Of a stretch of 6,527 bases of DNA, positions 5,316-6,527 are shown piece after piece. The position numbers and the translations under genes are program-made. The number at the start of each line of letters is the position of its first letter. Position 1 is the stretch's first letter. The stretch comes from an uncultured Oscillospiraceae bacterium. GTDB lineage: Bacteria > Bacillota > Clostridia > Oscillospirales > Acutalibacteraceae. The notes beneath the pieces are model-generated. The model was not told the origin of the DNA and did not search any database. It was given only the letters and a program-made list of their open reading frames with translations. The DNA is taken from the NCBI GenBank assembly GCA_900543555.1, contig UQRL01000060.1, positions 1-6,527 of the forward strand, read 5' to 3'.

Positions 5316-6140
5316 ATGAAACTTTACGTTACCCGACATGGACAGACCGCTTGGAACCGGGAGAACATCGTCTGCGGCGTCACGGACCTGCCCCTGGACG
5401 AGACCGGCATGGAGCAGGCCAGGGAGACCGCCCGAAAGCTGAAGGACACCCCCATCGACCGGGTCATTGTCTCGCCCCTGCTGCGGGCCCGGCAGACCGC
5501 CGCCCTCATCTGTGAGGGCCGGGACCTGCCCGTGATGATCGACCCCCGCATCAAAGAGCAGAACTACGGCGTTTACGAGGGGGCCTCCCGTTTTGACGAG
5601 GGCTTCCTCAACAACAAGAAGTCCTTTGCCATCCACTACCCCGGCGGGGAGTCCCAGATGTCCACCGCCGCCCGGGTTTACGCCTTCTTGGAGGACATCG
5701 CCCAGAAGTACCCGGAGGAGTCCGTGCTGTTGGTGTGCCACGGCGGCATCTGCCGCATTATCGAAAGCTACTTCCACGATATGACCAACGAGGCGTTCTT
5801 CCAGTTCAACGCGGGCAACTGCCAGGTGCTGGAGTATGAGCTGGACCTGCCCCAGCGGGAGCGGGAAGGTTCTGTGACTTTTTACGGCTCTGTCATCTGT
5901 TCCGGCTGCCGGGAGGCCAAGGAGCTCTTCGCCCAGAAGGGCTTTACCGATTTCCGGTTTGTGGAGATCACTGCCAGCACGGATAACCTGCGGGCCTTTT
6001 TAAAGCTGCGGGACACCCGGGAGGAGCTGAGAGAGGCCCGGGAGGAAGGACGCATTGGCATCCCCTGCTTTGTGCGGGCGGACGGCTCTATCACCCTGGA
6101 GGCAGAGGATGTGCTCAAAGAGGCGGGCCTTCCCTGTTAA
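5316..6140 (+). CDS. Two-domain protein: histidine phosphatase (phosphoglycerate-mutase-like) fused to a glutaredoxin-like domain
   Basis: The 274-residue product has two parts. Residues 1 to about 180 are a histidine-phosphatase domain: RHGQT at 7-11 with nucleophile His8, SPLLRARQTA at 53-62 with phosphate-binding Arg57, acid/base candidate Glu81 in KEQNYGVYEG, and the second histidine His142 in CHGG. The domain most resembles broad phosphatases of the GpmB/CobC type, so a true glycolytic mutase role is unlikely. Residues about 187-274 form a small thioredoxin-fold domain: VTFYGSVICSGC with the redox pair Cys195-Cys198, then the IGIPCF segment with the expected cis-proline Pro250 and an extra Cys251. 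Similar roughly 85-residue glutaredoxin-related proteins occur alone in Firmicutes. No stop codon separates the parts, though a GTG at 5874 preceded by GGGAAGG could start the second domain separately. GAGGAGG precedes the ATG at 5316, 10 bases after the peptidase gene. Substrate and redox partner are unknown. Confidence 0.88.
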   Translation: MKLYVTRHGQTAWNRENIVCGVTDLPLDETGMEQARETARKLKDTPIDRVIVSPLLRARQTAALICEGRDLPVMIDPRIKEQNYGVYEGASRFDEGFLNNKKSFAIHYPGGESQMSTAARVYAFLEDIAQKYPEESVLLVCHGGICRIIESYFHDMTNEAFFQFNAGNCQVLEYELDLPQREREGSVTFYGSVICSGCREAKELFAQKGFTDFRFVEITASTDNLRAFLKLRDTREELREAREEGRIGIPCFVRADGSITLEAEDVLKEAGLPC

Positions 6141-6156
6141 AATTTCGGCAAAGCTC

Positions 6157-6185
6157 TTGAAACAAAGGCTTTTTCCGATTATAAT
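6157..6185 (+). promoter_or_regulatory. Near-consensus sigma-A promoter for the Fe-S scaffold-like gene
   Basis: TTGAAA (6157-6162, 5 of 6) and TATAAT (6180-6185, 6 of 6) are separated by exactly 17 bases. This is the strongest promoter match in the window. Transcription should begin near 6192, leaving a leader of about 65 bases before the ATG at 6258. Confidence 0.85.
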
Positions 6186-6257
6186 GGACACAGATTGGTT
6201 TTTCGGACGGCGACGCTGCCGGGCCGGAAGAAAACTGAAACCGAAAGGAGTACCAAT

Positions 6258-6527
6258 ATGAACTATTCCCATGAAGTGGAAAATATGTGCACGGTGAAGA
6301 AGGGCCCCCATCATGGCCCCGCTCCCATCCCGGAGGAAGGCAAGTGGGTAAAATCCTACCAGATCTCCGATATTTCCGGCCTGTCCCACGGTGTGGGCTG
6401 GTGCGCTCCCCAGCAGGGCGCCTGCAAGCTGACCCTGAACGTGAAGGAGGGCATTGTGCAGGAGGCTCTGGTGGAGACCCTGGGCTGCTCTGGCATGACC
6501 CATTCCGCCGCCATGGCCGCTGAGATC
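6258..6527 (+). CDS. Iron-sulfur cluster assembly scaffold-like protein, N-terminal part (runs off window end)
   Basis: The frame is open from the ATG at 6258 through the last base, 90 codons without a stop. AAAGGAG (6244-6250) lies 7 bases upstream. The protein begins MNYSHEVENMCTVKKGP and continues through GVGWCAPQQGACKLTL (46-61) to ETLGCSGMTHSAAMAAE (73-89). From memory this matches a highly conserved clostridial protein that databases label as an iron-sulfur cluster assembly scaffold protein, usually next to a partner called GGGtGRT protein. Cysteines at 11, 49, 56 and 77 are candidate cluster or metal ligands; GCSG resembles the cysteine motif of NifU/IscU-like and TSCPD-type domains. 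The strong promoter suggests high expression. The true biochemical role of the family is poorly defined. The partner gene, if present, should lie just beyond the window. Confidence 0.82.
   Translation, partial: MNYSHEVENMCTVKKGPHHGPAPIPEEGKWVKSYQISDISGLSHGVGWCAPQQGACKLTLNVKEGIVQEALVETLGCSGMTHSAAMAAEI

Noticed and set aside
4791..5777. Long minus-strand open frames opposite the peptidase and phosphatase genes
   Set aside because: They are antisense shadows of GC-rich coding sequence with skewed, Arg/Pro/Gly/His-rich composition and no recognisable motifs.
6149..6174. Small stem AAAGC / GCTTT followed by T residues after the phosphatase-glutaredoxin gene, as a terminator
   Set aside because: The stem is only 5 bp with a 13-base loop and overlaps the near-consensus promoter. 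It is too weak to call.

Overview
The window is GC-rich, with strong Shine-Dalgarno sites and sigma-A type promoters. It looks like chromosome from a gut-type member of the Clostridia, most likely an Oscillospiraceae relative (Flavonifractor, Lawsonibacter or Oscillibacter-like). This placement rests on protein style, on the small histidine-phosphatase/glutaredoxin and iron-sulfur scaffold genes, and on the hairpin-rich intergenic repeat. It is an inference, not a computed assignment.

Bases 1-4055 are an arginine biosynthesis cluster on the plus strand: the 3' end of argJ (1-282), a small membrane protein of unknown function (309-635), argB (661-1512), a hairpin-rich spacer of about 400 bp (1513-1909), argD (1910-3076) and argF (3132-4055). 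Together the recognised genes cover acetyl recycling between ornithine and glutamate (ArgJ), phosphorylation of N-acetylglutamate (ArgB), transamination to N-acetylornithine (ArgD) and carbamoylation of ornithine to citrulline (ArgF). argC is not in the window and may lie upstream. A clear intrinsic terminator at 4085-4124 closes the cluster.

Bases 4195-6140 form a second unit. A promoter whose -10 box sits inside a perfect inverted repeat precedes an M42-family metallo-aminopeptidase (4268-5305). Ten bases further on is a gene (5316-6140) that fuses a histidine-phosphatase domain to a glutaredoxin-like domain.

Bases 6157-6527 hold a near-consensus promoter (TTGAAA, 17 bp, TATAAT) and the first 90 codons of a clostridial iron-sulfur-cluster-scaffold-like protein that runs off the window end.

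Most of the window is ordinary metabolism. The less ordinary items are the argB-argD spacer, which has mirrored terminal inverted repeats and a series of perfect three-base-loop hairpins; the membrane gene inserted between argJ and argB; and the phosphatase-glutaredoxin fusion. I see no CRISPR array, tRNA, rRNA, transposase or phage gene.
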